Shown: positions 1 to 9,138, numbered from the stretch's first letter. The stretch: DNA of 64,000 nt from Prauserella flavalba (GCF_003202235.1 NZ_MASU01000006.1:372001-436000), one strand, 5' to 3'. Program-made: numbers and translations. Notes: a model not told the origin generated them from the sequence alone.

Positions 1-246
<246 letters not shown>

Positions 247-2061
247 TCAGCTCCTTTCGATCACACGCTCGCCCTCGAGTGTCCCCGAGCCGGTTCGCGG
301 GGGCAGCCCGGGTCCGGGCGAACCCAGCCTGCCGGCCTGCGCGCGTCGCCGGTCGGCGAGCCGGTGGGCGACACCCGCGGTCACCGAGGCGGACAGCAGC
401 ACCGCCGCGCACCCGAGGACCAGGCCCGGCCAGTCGCCGAGCCCGGGACGACCGGGCGCCTGCGCGGCCCCGGCGAGCACGACCGCGGTCGCCCCGAGCA
501 GCACCACCAGTGCCGCGACCGCGCGGCCCGGCCGGTAGCCGTAGCCGACGAGCCCGCGTTGCAGCCGGCTCCACAACCGCACGACGAACCCGAACAGCAG
601 CAGGTCGTCCGCCAGCGCGGCGTACCGGTACTGATGCTTGCGGGCCAGCACCGTGCGCGCCCTGGTTTCCTCACCGCTCGTGCGCAGTGCCGCCGCGAGC
701 TGGTCGTAAGGACCCGGCTGGTGGAACGCCATTGCCCGGCGCAGCAGGTCGGCGCCCTCGTCGCCGCGCAGCGTGTCCGGCACGCTGACCATGTCGTACC
801 GGAAGTCGAGCAGGCCGATGCCGGCCGTGGCGTGCCACAGCGTCGGCGCGGCACTCAGCAGCCTGCAGCGCGCGCGGCGAAGGTCGACGGTGCCGGTGCG
901 GATCTCGGCGGGCCACAGGACGAACTCGGCGCTCGTGCCGCCGCCCGCGTCGAAGGCGACCCACGGCGCGGTGCCGACGTCGAGCATCGCGCCGGTGAGA
1001 TCGGTCCGCCTGCTCACGGCCGCGCCGTCGATGGTCACGCCGCTGTCGGCGCTGAACGGCCGGTCGTCCCGGGCCATGAGGAGCAGGTCCCCGCCCACGC
1101 GGGCCGAACGCAGGTCCAGCGACCAGTGCGCGTACGGCGCATCGGTGAGCCGCGAACCGCTCAGGTCCACGTCGCCGCCCGCCGTGAACCCCGGCAGCCG
1201 CACCGTGCCCGCGATCCGCGCGCACGTGAGCCGAAGGTCCCCGGACACACTGCCCCGCGCGGCCGACAGCACGTCGTGCCCGGGGGCGACGAGGATCGCG
1301 CCGGGCAGCCGCACCTCGCCTGCGACGTACACGCCCGTGGCGCGCACCTGACCGAGCACGGCGAGCCGCTGCGCGTCGACGTCACCGCCGACGCGCAGCC
1401 TGCACGCCTCGACGATGGGCTCGCCCGGGCTGCCCTTGCCGAGCCGGGCGCGGCGCAGGAGCAGGTCACCTCCCACGTGCGCACCGGTCAGCGACAGCGT
1501 GCCGCCGATGCGGGCGCCGGAGGCGTCGAGGTCGCCGCCGGTGCGCAGGCCGCCGAGGCCGACCTCGCCGACGACGTCCAGCCGCTGCGCCGAAACCGAA
1601 CCGGTGACGGCGAGCCGGTCGGCACGCAGCGCGTGGCCGTCCGGGTGCTGGAGGCGGCTGCCGGTGAGCACCAGCGAGCCGCCCGCCCACGCGTCCGTGA
1701 GGTCCACGGCCCCGTCGTCGGCGTCGCCCGCGGTGACCTCACAGCCGAGCAGCCGGATGTCGCCGCGCACGCGCGCGTTGCCGGCCCGCAGTCCAGGCAG
1801 CGAACACTCCTCGAAGGCGAGCCCGAGCAGATCCGCGTCACGCAGGTCCGGCGGCTCGTCGAACCGGCAGCGGGTGAACCGCAGCAGCCGGGAAAGACGG
1901 CACGCCCGCAGGTCGAGCGCGCCGGTGACGTGGGCGTCGCGGATCTCCACGACCGGCAGGTCGGCGCCAATGGAGCGCACGCGGCAGCGCACCTCGCCGG
2001 CGGCCAGCTCCGACCGTGCCGCTGGACCGGCCGCGGTCCCCGGCTCGAACGGCATGCGCAC
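247..2061 (-). CDS. Large pentapeptide-like repeat membrane protein, function unknown
   Basis: 604 residues. Most of the protein (about residues 30-430) is a long series of degenerate ~20-residue units of the type 'GG-(D/E)-(L/V)-x-L-x-G-A-x-(L/I)', resembling the pentapeptide/right-handed helix repeats seen in actinobacterial proteins sometimes labelled membrane-associated oxidoreductase; I see no oxidoreductase motif. The C-terminal third has two hydrophobic segments near residues 515-535 and 545-570 followed by a basic tail, so the repeats probably sit on one face of the membrane. The stop lies 6 bp from the start of the aldo/keto reductase. Function is not recognisable. Confidence 0.75.
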   Translation of the reverse strand: MRMPFEPGTAAGPAARSELAAGEVRCRVRSIGADLPVVEIRDAHVTGALDLRACRLSRLLRFTRCRFDEPPDLRDADLLGLAFEECSLPGLRAGNARVRGDIRLLGCEVTAGDADDGAVDLTDAWAGGSLVLTGSRLQHPDGHALRADRLAVTGSVSAQRLDVVGEVGLGGLRTGGDLDASGARIGGTLSLTGAHVGGDLLLRRARLGKGSPGEPIVEACRLRVGGDVDAQRLAVLGQVRATGVYVAGEVRLPGAILVAPGHDVLSAARGSVSGDLRLTCARIAGTVRLPGFTAGGDVDLSGSRLTDAPYAHWSLDLRSARVGGDLLLMARDDRPFSADSGVTIDGAAVSRRTDLTGAMLDVGTAPWVAFDAGGGTSAEFVLWPAEIRTGTVDLRRARCRLLSAAPTLWHATAGIGLLDFRYDMVSVPDTLRGDEGADLLRRAMAFHQPGPYDQLAAALRTSGEETRARTVLARKHQYRYAALADDLLLFGFVVRLWSRLQRGLVGYGYRPGRAVAALVVLLGATAVVLAGAAQAPGRPGLGDWPGLVLGCAAVLLSASVTAGVAHRLADRRRAQAGRLGSPGPGLPPRTGSGTLEGERVIERS

Positions 2062-2170
2062 CCCCTCCGCTCGCGACTCCCTTCCCTCAAGGGGACCTCA
2101 CGGTGCGGCAGGTCGCAAGCGCGCTGAGTAGCCGTGAATGGACGGCGACGGGTGGGGAAACCCCCAGGGC

Positions 2171-3184
2171 ATGAGTGCGAAGCGGAGCAGGACGGGCGGC
2201 GAGTACGGACAGCGGGCGCACCGGCCCGGTGAGATCCCGGCGCGCGGCTGGTGGCAGGTGCTGCGCAGGGGAATCAAGGAAGGCAAGGAGGACAACCTCT
2301 CCATCCTCGCCGCGGGGGTCGCCTTCTTCGGGTTCCTCGCGTTGTTCCCCGCGCTGATCGCCGCGCTCACCCTCTACGGGCTCGTGGCCGATCCGCAGCA
2401 GATCGCGGACCAGACACGGCGGATCACCGACGCAATGCCGGGCTCGGCGGGCCGGCTGATCGGCGAGCAGCTCACCGCGGCGGCGAACGCGGGCGGCGGC
2501 GCACTCACCACCGGGCTGGTGATCGCGCTGCTCGCCGCCCTGTGGAGCGCGTCGAGCGGGGTGAGCAACCTGATGACTGCCGTCAACGTGACCTACGACG
2601 AGGAGGAGACACGCGGCTTCGTCAAGCTGCGCGCGACCGCGCTCGTGCTCACCCTGGGCGTGATGATCTTCGCGCTGCTGACGCTCGCGCTGGTGGCCGT
2701 GGTGCCCGCCGTGTTCAGCGCGCTGGATCTCGGGGTCGCCGGCCGCATCGGTGGCGAGGTGGCGCGCTGGCTGCTGCTGATCGGGCTGTTCACGGTGGCG
2801 CTGGCGGTGCTGTACCGCATCGGGCCCGATCGGGCGGCGCCGCGGTGGAGCTGGGCGAGCACCGGCGCAGGGCTGGCGACCGTCCTGTGGATCGTCGCGA
2901 GCGTCGGCTTCAGCCTCTACATCAGCTTCTTCGGCAACTACAACAAGACCTACGGGGCGCTGGCCGGTGTGGTGGTGCTGATGCTGTGGCTGTACCTCAC
3001 CAGCTACCTCGTGCTGCTCGGTGCCGAGATCAACGCCGAGTCCGAGCGCCAGACCGCCGTCGACACCACCACCGGCGACCCGCTGCCTGCCGGTGACCGG
3101 GACGCCGTCAGCGCCGATACCCAGGCCCGCGAGGCCCGGGGCCGCACGACCCAGTCCGCGGGCGTGCGGCCGCGCCGAGCCTGA
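2171..3184 (+). CDS. YihY/BrkB-family integral membrane protein
   Basis: 337 residues from the ATG at 2171; an in-frame ATG at 2138 would add 11 residues and no strong Shine-Dalgarno decides between them. It shows the YihY/virulence factor BrkB fold: an N-terminal amphipathic stretch ending in KEGKEDNLSILAAGVAFFGF, then about six transmembrane segments, with family signatures in the loop SSGVSNLMTAVN and near the end YGALAGVVVLMLWLYLTSY. The C-terminal 45 residues are polar and probably cytoplasmic. The family was once called RNase BN, which was wrong; its role (possibly transport or envelope) is not settled. It is monocistronic here, followed by a tandem repeat block. Confidence 0.85.
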   Translation: MSAKRSRTGGEYGQRAHRPGEIPARGWWQVLRRGIKEGKEDNLSILAAGVAFFGFLALFPALIAALTLYGLVADPQQIADQTRRITDAMPGSAGRLIGEQLTAAANAGGGALTTGLVIALLAALWSASSGVSNLMTAVNVTYDEEETRGFVKLRATALVLTLGVMIFALLTLALVAVVPAVFSALDLGVAGRIGGEVARWLLLIGLFTVALAVLYRIGPDRAAPRWSWASTGAGLATVLWIVASVGFSLYISFFGNYNKTYGALAGVVVLMLWLYLTSYLVLLGAEINAESERQTAVDTTTGDPLPAGDRDAVSADTQAREARGRTTQSAGVRPRRA

Positions 3185-3190
3185 CGCCGC

Positions 3191-3271
3191 CGCGAGTCGT
3201 GCGTTCCCGCTCGCGAGTCGTGCGTTCGGGACCGCGAGTCGTGCGTTCGGGACCGCGAGTCTTGCGTTCGG
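3191..3271 (+). repeat. Four tandem 21-bp repeats (CGCGAGTCGTGCGTTC core)
   Basis: Four copies of a 16-base core CGCGAGTCGTGCGTTC start at 3191, 3212, 3233 and 3254, exactly 21 bp apart. The last copy has one change (CTTGCGTTC). A partial reverse-complement copy (CGCACGACTTGC) follows at 3281-3292. The block lies between the stop of the YihY-like gene and the promoter of the CYTH-CHAD operon. It could act as a transcription barrier, a protein-binding array or a simple tandem expansion; the sequence alone does not say. Confidence 0.85.
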
Positions 3272-3331
3272 GCGCGGGCGCCGCACGACTTGCCGAACGA
3301 CAGACGAACCCGGGGTTTTGGGCAGGTGAAC

Positions 3332-3337
3332 TATAAT
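3332..3337 (+). promoter_or_regulatory. Consensus -10 box (TATAAT) upstream of CYTH-CHAD operon
   Basis: A perfect TATAAT sits in otherwise GC-rich DNA 41-46 bp before the GTG at 3378. No good -35 hexamer is visible at 16-18 bp, so the promoter may depend on an activator or on an alternative sigma factor. A start site near 3344 would give a leader of roughly 30 nt. Confidence 0.5.
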
Positions 3338-3377
3338 CGGCGGAATTCTGTCCGCTCGAGCCTTGGGATTCGTTGCT

Positions 3378-4940
3378 GTGCCGAAAGAATCGCGCCCGCC
3401 GTCGTTGCACTGGCAAGGAGAGCCGACACGCGGCGAGGTCGCGGCCGTCCTCGCGGCGCTCGAACCCGTGGCCGCGCGCGGATACGAACTGTCGGCCGGC
3501 CCCCGGCGCGTGCGTACGGTGACCTACCTCGACACCGTCGACTGGCGGCTGCGCGGCAAGGGCCTCGTGGCCAGTCACGAACGGGCATCCGGCCCCGGCA
3601 CGTTGACGATCGACGGCGACGGCGTCTCGGGCACCACGCGCCTCGCCGAACCGCCGCAGTGGCCGGCCCGCGCCGAACAACTGCCCGACGGCGAGGCCCG
3701 CGACGGCATGGCCCCGGCCATGTGGGTACGCGCGGTCGGACCCGTGCTGCGCAGCCGCACCGTCACCCGCGAGGTCGCGGTGCTCGACGACGAGGGCAAA
3801 ACCGTCGCGCGCCTCGACTGGGCCGAGGCGACCGGCACCGACCCCGTCACCACTACCCCGCTCGTGCGCGTCTCCCTTCTGCCCCTTCTCGGCTACGGCC
3901 GCGACGCCAAGCGTGTGCGCAAGGCGTTGCGCACCGCCGAAGGGTTCGCGGACGCCGACGGTGACCTCTACGACGGCCTGCTGACCGCTGCGGGCATCAA
4001 GCCCGACGAGGCTGCCGCTCCTGCGATCACGCGCGGCATGCCCGCCGACGTCGCCGTCGCCACGGCGCTGCACGGCTTCGCCAGGGTGATCGCCGTGAAC
4101 GTGAACGGGGTGCTCGACGACATCGACACCGAGTTCCTGCACGACCTGCGCGTCGCCGTCCGCAGGACGCGGTCACTGCTCAAGCTCGCCGGCGACATGC
4201 TGCCGCCCCCGCTCGTCGCCCGCTACGCGCCAGGCTTCAAATGGCTCGGCGACGTCACTACGCCCACCCGCGACCTCGACGTGTACCTGCTGGAATTCGA
4301 CGCGCTCGCGGCCATGCTCGTCGCCGGAGAACCGGACGATCTGGCGCCGTTCGGTGAACTCCTCCAGTCGGAACGGGAGAAGGCCCGGCGCACGCTCGCG
4401 CGAGCCTTGCGCTCACAGCGGTTCACCCGGCTGATCGAAGGCTGGCAGGCGGCGCTCACCGAGATCATCGAGCGGGAACGGTCCGAAGAGGAACTGTCGG
4501 CCGAATCCCTTGCGGGGCAACGGGTTCGGCGCATGGTGAAGAAGGTCGTCCGGCGCGCGCGGTCGATCACGCCGGAGTCACCCGCCGAGGCCGTGCACGA
4601 CCTGCGCAAGCGCTGCAAGGAACTGCGGTACCTCCTCGAAGTGGTCAAGCCCGTGTGCGACCAGGCCGCTCACCGCGCGGTGATCAAGGACCTCAAGAAG
4701 GTGCAGGACATCCTCGGCGCGTTCCAGGACGGCGAGGTGCAGAGCCACTCGCTGCGGGACTACGCCGAGCGGCTGCAAGCCGGAAGCACCCGGCCGCCCG
4801 CGGCGACGCTGCTCGCGATGGGCGAGTTGTCGGCGCGTTTCGTCGAAATGCAACTGCGTGCGCGACACGACCTGACGGAGGCGCTGGACCGCTTCCTCGG
4901 TCCCGCAACCCACGAGCGCATCGAGGCGCTGCTGCCGTGA
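3378..4940 (+). CDS. CYTH and CHAD domain protein (polyphosphate-associated)
   Basis: 520 residues from GTG 3378 (TTG 3363 is an alternative). The N-terminal ~200 residues resemble a CYTH (triphosphate tunnel) domain, but the diagnostic EXEXK start motif is not visible, so catalysis may be lost. Residues ~225-510 form a CHAD domain with its two helical repeats, each with a conserved HDLR motif (EFLHDLRVAVRRTRSLLKL and AVHDLRKRCKELRYLLEV) and many Arg/Lys/His residues. Known biology: CHAD domains bind inorganic polyphosphate and target proteins to polyP granules. The stop overlaps the GTG start of the ParA gene by 4 bp, and a kinase follows, so these three are almost certainly one operon. Confidence 0.85.
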   Translation: MPKESRPPSLHWQGEPTRGEVAAVLAALEPVAARGYELSAGPRRVRTVTYLDTVDWRLRGKGLVASHERASGPGTLTIDGDGVSGTTRLAEPPQWPARAEQLPDGEARDGMAPAMWVRAVGPVLRSRTVTREVAVLDDEGKTVARLDWAEATGTDPVTTTPLVRVSLLPLLGYGRDAKRVRKALRTAEGFADADGDLYDGLLTAAGIKPDEAAAPAITRGMPADVAVATALHGFARVIAVNVNGVLDDIDTEFLHDLRVAVRRTRSLLKLAGDMLPPPLVARYAPGFKWLGDVTTPTRDLDVYLLEFDALAAMLVAGEPDDLAPFGELLQSEREKARRTLARALRSQRFTRLIEGWQAALTEIIERERSEEELSAESLAGQRVRRMVKKVVRRARSITPESPAEAVHDLRKRCKELRYLLEVVKPVCDQAAHRAVIKDLKKVQDILGAFQDGEVQSHSLRDYAERLQAGSTRPPAATLLAMGELSARFVEMQLRARHDLTEALDRFLGPATHERIEALLP

Positions 4941-5695
4941 AGGTCATCGCCTCGTACAACCTGAAAGGCGGGGTGGGCAAGACGACGGCGGCCGTCAACC
5001 TCGCCTACCTCGCGTCGGCACGGGGCAGGCGCACGCTCATCTGGGACCTCGATCCGCAGGGCGCGGCGACGTACCTCTTCCGCGTCAAACCGAAGGTCAA
5101 GGGCGGTAGCACGAAGCTCGTGGGCGGCGCCCGGCCGGTCGGCGCCGCGCTGAAAGGCACCGACTTCGCTGGTCTCGACCTGCTGCCCGCCGACTTCACC
5201 TATCGCAACATGGACCTCGACCTCGCACGGTCGCAGCACAAAACGGGCAAGGCCGCCCGCGCGCTGGCGCGACTGCTGCGCGAGCTGGCGGACGACTATG
5301 ACGTCGTGTTCCTCGACACCCCGCCCAGCCTCTCGCTGGTGTCGGAGAACGTGTTGCACGCGGCCGATCTCGTACTTGTGCCGATCATCCCGACCGTGCT
5401 GGCTCTGCGCACGTTCGACCAGCTCGCGGAGTTCGTCGACACGTTCGACCACGACCGGCCCAGGCTGCACGCGTTCTTCTCCATGACCGACCGCCGCAAG
5501 GCGCTGCACCGCGAGATCATCGCGGAACTGCCCCGGCAGCGTGCGGGCATCAGCCCGACGACGATCCCCGCGCTGGCGGTGATCGAACAGATGGCGGTAC
5601 GGCGCGCGCCGTTACCCTGCTACGCGCCGAAGAGCGCGGCCACGCGGGCCTTCGAGGCGCTGTGGAGCGAGATCGCGGAGTTGTTGCCAGCCTAA
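4937..5695 (+). CDS. ParA/Soj-family ATPase, orphan (no ParB nearby)
   Basis: 252 residues starting at GTG 4937, chosen because it overlaps the upstream stop (GTGA) and gives a ParA protein of normal length. The deviant Walker A motif NLKGGVGKTTAAVNLA is at residues ~8-23 with the signature lysine, Walker A' is DLDPQGAATY and Walker B is VVFLDTPPSLS. ParA ATPases form ATP-dependent dimers on the nucleoid and position plasmids, chromosomes or protein and granule cargoes. No parB or parS-like site is next to it. The neighbours are a polyphosphate-binding CHAD protein and a Ser/Thr kinase, so I infer cargo positioning, possibly of polyP granules, rather than DNA segregation. Confidence 0.88.
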   Translation: MKVIASYNLKGGVGKTTAAVNLAYLASARGRRTLIWDLDPQGAATYLFRVKPKVKGGSTKLVGGARPVGAALKGTDFAGLDLLPADFTYRNMDLDLARSQHKTGKAARALARLLRELADDYDVVFLDTPPSLSLVSENVLHAADLVLVPIIPTVLALRTFDQLAEFVDTFDHDRPRLHAFFSMTDRRKALHREIIAELPRQRAGISPTTIPALAVIEQMAVRRAPLPCYAPKSAATRAFEALWSEIAELLPA

Positions 5696-5704
5696 ACTGG
5701 TGCG

Positions 5705-7030
5705 GTGACCGATGAGGGCGAGTTGATCGCGGGACGGTACCGGCTCCTGTCGCGGATCGGCCGCGGCGGCATGGGAGTGGTCTGGCACGCGCGCGACGAA
5801 CGCCTCGACCGCGAGGTGGCGGTCAAGGAACTACTGCTCGACACCGGTGACGGCACGGAGGCGGCCGAGCAGGCCATGCGCCGCGCCACGCGAGAGGGCC
5901 GGGTCGCGGCACGACTGCGGCATCCTCACGCGATCATGGTTCACGACGTCGTCGAACACGCGGGGAAACCATGTCTGATCATGGAGTTCCTGCCGTCGCA
6001 GAGCCTCGCGGCGGTGCTCGCCGGGCAGGGCCCGCTCCCGGCAGGCGAGGTCGCGCGAATCGGTGAGCAGGCGGCCTCCGCGCTGGCCGCGGCGCACGCG
6101 GAAGGCATCGTGCACCGGGACGTGAAGCCGGGCAACGTCCTGCTGACCGACGACAGCACTGCCAAGATCGCCGACTTCGGCATCTCCCGCGCGGTCGGGG
6201 AAGCCACCGTGACCGGAGCCGGGCTCATCGCGGGTACCCCGGCCTACCTATCTCCCGAGGTGGCCGCAGGCGGTGAAGCCTCCCCCGCTTCGGACGTCTT
6301 CTCCCTCGGGGCCACGCTCTACGCGGCGACGGAAGGTGCGCCACCGTCCGGCGACGACGAGAACCCGATCGCGTTGCTCCGGCGGATCGCGGACGGTGAG
6401 CTCGTTCCGCCCCGGCAGGCGGGGCCGTTGACGGAGGTCCTGCATCGGTTGCTGGCAAGGAATCCCGCTGACCGGCCGACCATGGCGCAGGCGCGGGAGG
6501 TCCTTGCCGCGGTGTCGGAGGACAGGCCCGTCGAGATGCCGCCGCCCCGGAGCCCGACGTTGCTGTTGCCCGCGCGCCGCGTGCGCAGGCGCACCGTCGT
6601 GGCTGGAGCACTGGCGACGGCATTGCTCGCGGCCGGAGTCCTCATCGGTGTACTGATCAGTGGCCCCGGGGAGCCCTCCGCACAAGGCGATCGTCCTGCG
6701 GTCACGACCTCGGCGTCCGCTGATCCTGGTTGTTCCGCACGGTATGTCGTCACCAACTCCTGGCCCGGCGGCTATCAGGCCGAGGTGACCGTGCGCGGTG
6801 CGGGAGCGGAGCAGCTGACCGGCTGGGCCGTGACCTGGGAGCTTCCCGCCGGGCACCGGGTGGAACAGGTGTGGAACGGTGCGCTCTCCCGCGACGGTTC
6901 GACAGTGACGGTGCGCAGTGCCGACTGGAACACCGTTGTGCGGCCAGGAGATTCGGCGAGTTTCGGGTTCATCGGTGCCGCCGAGTCCGATGGTTCAGCC
7001 GAACCCGGGTTGGTGTGCGAGCCGGACTAG
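5705..7030 (+). CDS. Ser/Thr protein kinase with extracellular CBM2 (cellulose-binding type) domain
   Basis: 441 residues from GTG 5705, 9 bp after the ParA gene. Residues ~12-270 are a Hanks-type kinase: glycine loop IGRGGMGVVWHA, catalytic loop HRDVKPGN (Asp139), DFG in KIADFGIS and the activation segment GTPAYLSPE. One transmembrane helix follows at ~295-316. The external region is not PASTA but a CBM2-like module from about residue 343 (starts CSARYVVTNSWPGG; GWAVTWELPAG, then a Trp-Asn pair WNG and an SFGFIG end) closed by Cys residues at both ends. CBM2 modules bind cellulose, chitin or related polysaccharides, so the kinase may sense a wall or environmental glycan. Its substrates are unknown; the operon partners are candidates. 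Confidence 0.9.
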   Translation: MTDEGELIAGRYRLLSRIGRGGMGVVWHARDERLDREVAVKELLLDTGDGTEAAEQAMRRATREGRVAARLRHPHAIMVHDVVEHAGKPCLIMEFLPSQSLAAVLAGQGPLPAGEVARIGEQAASALAAAHAEGIVHRDVKPGNVLLTDDSTAKIADFGISRAVGEATVTGAGLIAGTPAYLSPEVAAGGEASPASDVFSLGATLYAATEGAPPSGDDENPIALLRRIADGELVPPRQAGPLTEVLHRLLARNPADRPTMAQAREVLAAVSEDRPVEMPPPRSPTLLLPARRVRRRTVVAGALATALLAAGVLIGVLISGPGEPSAQGDRPAVTTSASADPGCSARYVVTNSWPGGYQAEVTVRGAGAEQLTGWAVTWELPAGHRVEQVWNGALSRDGSTVTVRSADWNTVVRPGDSASFGFIGAAESDGSAEPGLVCEPD

Positions 7031-7131
7031 GGAACTGCTCCGGGGCGGGAGCGACGTGAAATGTCCATTCGCGACCGATTCACTCATGTGGGTTTGCGTA
7101 GAGGACTACTCCGGACGGTATGGTGTGGCAC

Positions 7132-8253
7132 ATGGGGGAAATCACCGAAATAATCGCGCTCGAACGACAACGCGCGAGAACCGAAGCATTGCAGTACCAG
7201 GCCATAGCCGCGCTCGCCGAGCAACGGGACGACGTTGCCGAGGAGCTGGCGCTGGTCCTGTCCGTCACCGTCCACAAAGCACAGAGGATGGTCGCGCTCG
7301 CGATCATGCTCGCCCATCGGCTACCGGCGACCTTCGCCGCGATGAGGCGTGGAGACATCGACTCGGCCAAGGCCACTGCCATCGCCGAGCCGACCGCGTC
7401 GCTGAGCGACGAGCACGCCCGGCAGGTCGACGCGCTGATGGCTGAACGCTTGGAAGGAAAGAACCCCGGGCAGCTGCGCCGAGCCGTCGCACGGCTGGTG
7501 CACAGGGTCGATCCCGACGGCGCGGCGGCCCGGGCACAGGCCCGGCGCCGCGAGCGAAAGGTCGAGCTGCTGCCCGGCTACGACAGCATGTCCACGCTTG
7601 TCGCGGACCTGCCCGCCGAGGCCGCATCGGCCGCCTACGCCCGGGTGGACCGCCTCGCCCGCCAGCTCCGCGGCCGCGACGAACCCCGCACGCTCGACCA
7701 GCTGCGGGCCGACGTCCTCGCCGATCTCCTCCTCGACTCGCCCGGTGGTGGCGGTGCGAAAGCGGAGATCTTCGTCTACGTCGACGCCAAGACCCTCGCC
7801 GGAGCCGACGATCAGCCCGCCGAGCTCGCCGGGTACGGGCCCATCCCCGGATGGCTCGCGCGGCAGATCGCCCACGACCCCGGCTCCACCTGGCGGCGCA
7901 TCGTCACCGACCCGCTCAATGGCCAGCCCATCGACGTGGGGCGGCAGCGTTACCGGCCTCCCGCTGCCACCGACCGGTTCGTGCGGGTGCGCGACCGCGA
8001 ATGCCGTTTTCCCGGATGCCATCGGCCCGCCCAGCTCGGCGACAACGACCACCACACCCCGTGGGACCACCACGGTCACACCGACACCGACCAGCTCATC
8101 AACTACTGCCGCCGGCACCACCGGCTCAAAGACAAAACCGGCTGGCGCTACGACCTCGACATCGAGACCGGAGTCCTGACCGTCACCACACCCTCAGGGA
8201 TGCGTTACCACAGCACACCGGATGCGTTGGCTGATCATACCTCGATAGGGTGA
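7132..8253 (+). CDS. DUF222 / HNH endonuclease domain protein (13E12-type family)
   Basis: 373 residues from ATG 7132 (an in-frame ATG at 7120 is possible). The N-terminal ~230 residues match the DUF222 region of the large actinobacterial 13E12-like family. The C-terminus has a complete HNH nuclease core: a CRFPGC zinc pair, GDNDHHTPW with the catalytic His, and the LINYCRRHHRLK segment. Family members occur in many copies in actinobacterial genomes, often as mobile or rapidly duplicating genes; their biological role is poorly known. No repeats or target-site features flank this copy. Confidence 0.88.
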   Translation: MGEITEIIALERQRARTEALQYQAIAALAEQRDDVAEELALVLSVTVHKAQRMVALAIMLAHRLPATFAAMRRGDIDSAKATAIAEPTASLSDEHARQVDALMAERLEGKNPGQLRRAVARLVHRVDPDGAAARAQARRRERKVELLPGYDSMSTLVADLPAEAASAAYARVDRLARQLRGRDEPRTLDQLRADVLADLLLDSPGGGGAKAEIFVYVDAKTLAGADDQPAELAGYGPIPGWLARQIAHDPGSTWRRIVTDPLNGQPIDVGRQRYRPPAATDRFVRVRDRECRFPGCHRPAQLGDNDHHTPWDHHGHTDTDQLINYCRRHHRLKDKTGWRYDLDIETGVLTVTTPSGMRYHSTPDALADHTSIG

Positions 8254-8289
8254 TCACCGAGGGGGCGCCGGACGCAACGAGGAGAGCGC

Positions 8290-9138
8290 ATGTCGCAGAA
8301 CGAGCCCGATTTCGCGCCAGAAGGCGTGGATCTCGACCGCCCGAATCCCGCGCGGATCTACGACTGGTACCTCGGGGGCACCACCAACTGGGCCATCGAC
8401 CGCGAGTTCGGGGCGAAGGCCGTCGAGACGTTCCCGATGGTGCGGACGTTGGCGAGGGTGGGCAGGGAATTCCTCGGCCGGGGCGTGCAGTTCATCGCCA
8501 AGCAGGGCGTGACCCAGTTCCTCGACCTCGGCTCCGGGGTTCCGACCGCGGGCAACGTGCACGAGATCGCCGACTCGGTGAACGCGCGCAGCCGGTGCGT
8601 CTACGTCGACAACGAGCCCGTGGCGGTCGCGCACTCTCGCGTCCTGCTGGAGCGGGAGGGTGACCTGACGCGGCACGCGGTGCTACACGGTGATCTGCGC
8701 AAGGTGGAGGACATCTGGGAGCGCGCGATGGACACGGGCGTGCTCAACCCGACGCAGCCGATCGGGCTGATCATGTCGGGGGTCCTGTACTTCTTCGGGC
8801 CCGACGACGATCCGCACGGCATCGTGGCGCGGTACCGCGACCTGCTGCCGTCCGGCTCGTACCTGCTGGCGTCGCACATGACGGTGGACGGCGTGCCGGA
8901 GGAGGGCGAGGTCAAGCGCGAAGAGGTGCGCAAGCAGTACGAGCGATCCAGTTCGCAACTCTTCGTGCGCAGCAGGGAAGAGGTGACCCGCTTCTTCGAC
9001 GGCTTCGAGCTGGTCGACCCGGGCGTGGTGTGGATTCCGCAGTGGAGGCCGGATGAGCGGCCCTCCCCGGCGACGGAGGAGTACCGCGACAACCCGGCAG
9101 CGAGCAGCGCGTTCGCCGCACTGGGCAAGAAGCCCTGA
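8290..9138 (+). CDS. SAM-dependent methyltransferase, DUF574 (Methyltransf_19) family
   Basis: 282 residues, ATG at 8290, preceded by a purine-rich GAGGAGAG ribosome site. The family signature NPARIYDWYLGGTTNWAIDR is at the N-terminus, the SAM-binding FLDLGSGVPTAGNVHEIA follows, and the acidic strand YVDNEPVAVAHS contacts the SAM ribose. This family is expanded in actinomycetes, often in tens of copies, and its substrates are mostly unknown. A strong stem-loop follows, separating it from the convergent SDR gene. Confidence 0.9.
   Translation: MSQNEPDFAPEGVDLDRPNPARIYDWYLGGTTNWAIDREFGAKAVETFPMVRTLARVGREFLGRGVQFIAKQGVTQFLDLGSGVPTAGNVHEIADSVNARSRCVYVDNEPVAVAHSRVLLEREGDLTRHAVLHGDLRKVEDIWERAMDTGVLNPTQPIGLIMSGVLYFFGPDDDPHGIVARYRDLLPSGSYLLASHMTVDGVPEEGEVKREEVRKQYERSSSQLFVRSREEVTRFFDGFELVDPGVVWIPQWRPDERPSPATEEYRDNPAASSAFAALGKKP

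Noticed and set aside
364-2127. A long plus-strand reading frame opposite the pentapeptide-like membrane protein
   Set aside because: The high GC content opens long antisense frames. Its product is Arg/Ala/His-rich with no domain, while the minus-strand product has coherent repeats and membrane helices.
4937-5695. Chromosomal or plasmid partition locus (parAB)
   Set aside because: No ParB, no parS-like palindrome and no replication genes are near; the gene is embedded between CHAD and kinase genes.
7132-8253. Homing endonuclease, intein or mobile intron
   Set aside because: The HNH domain is in a normal DUF222 family protein with no interrupted host gene and no intron features.
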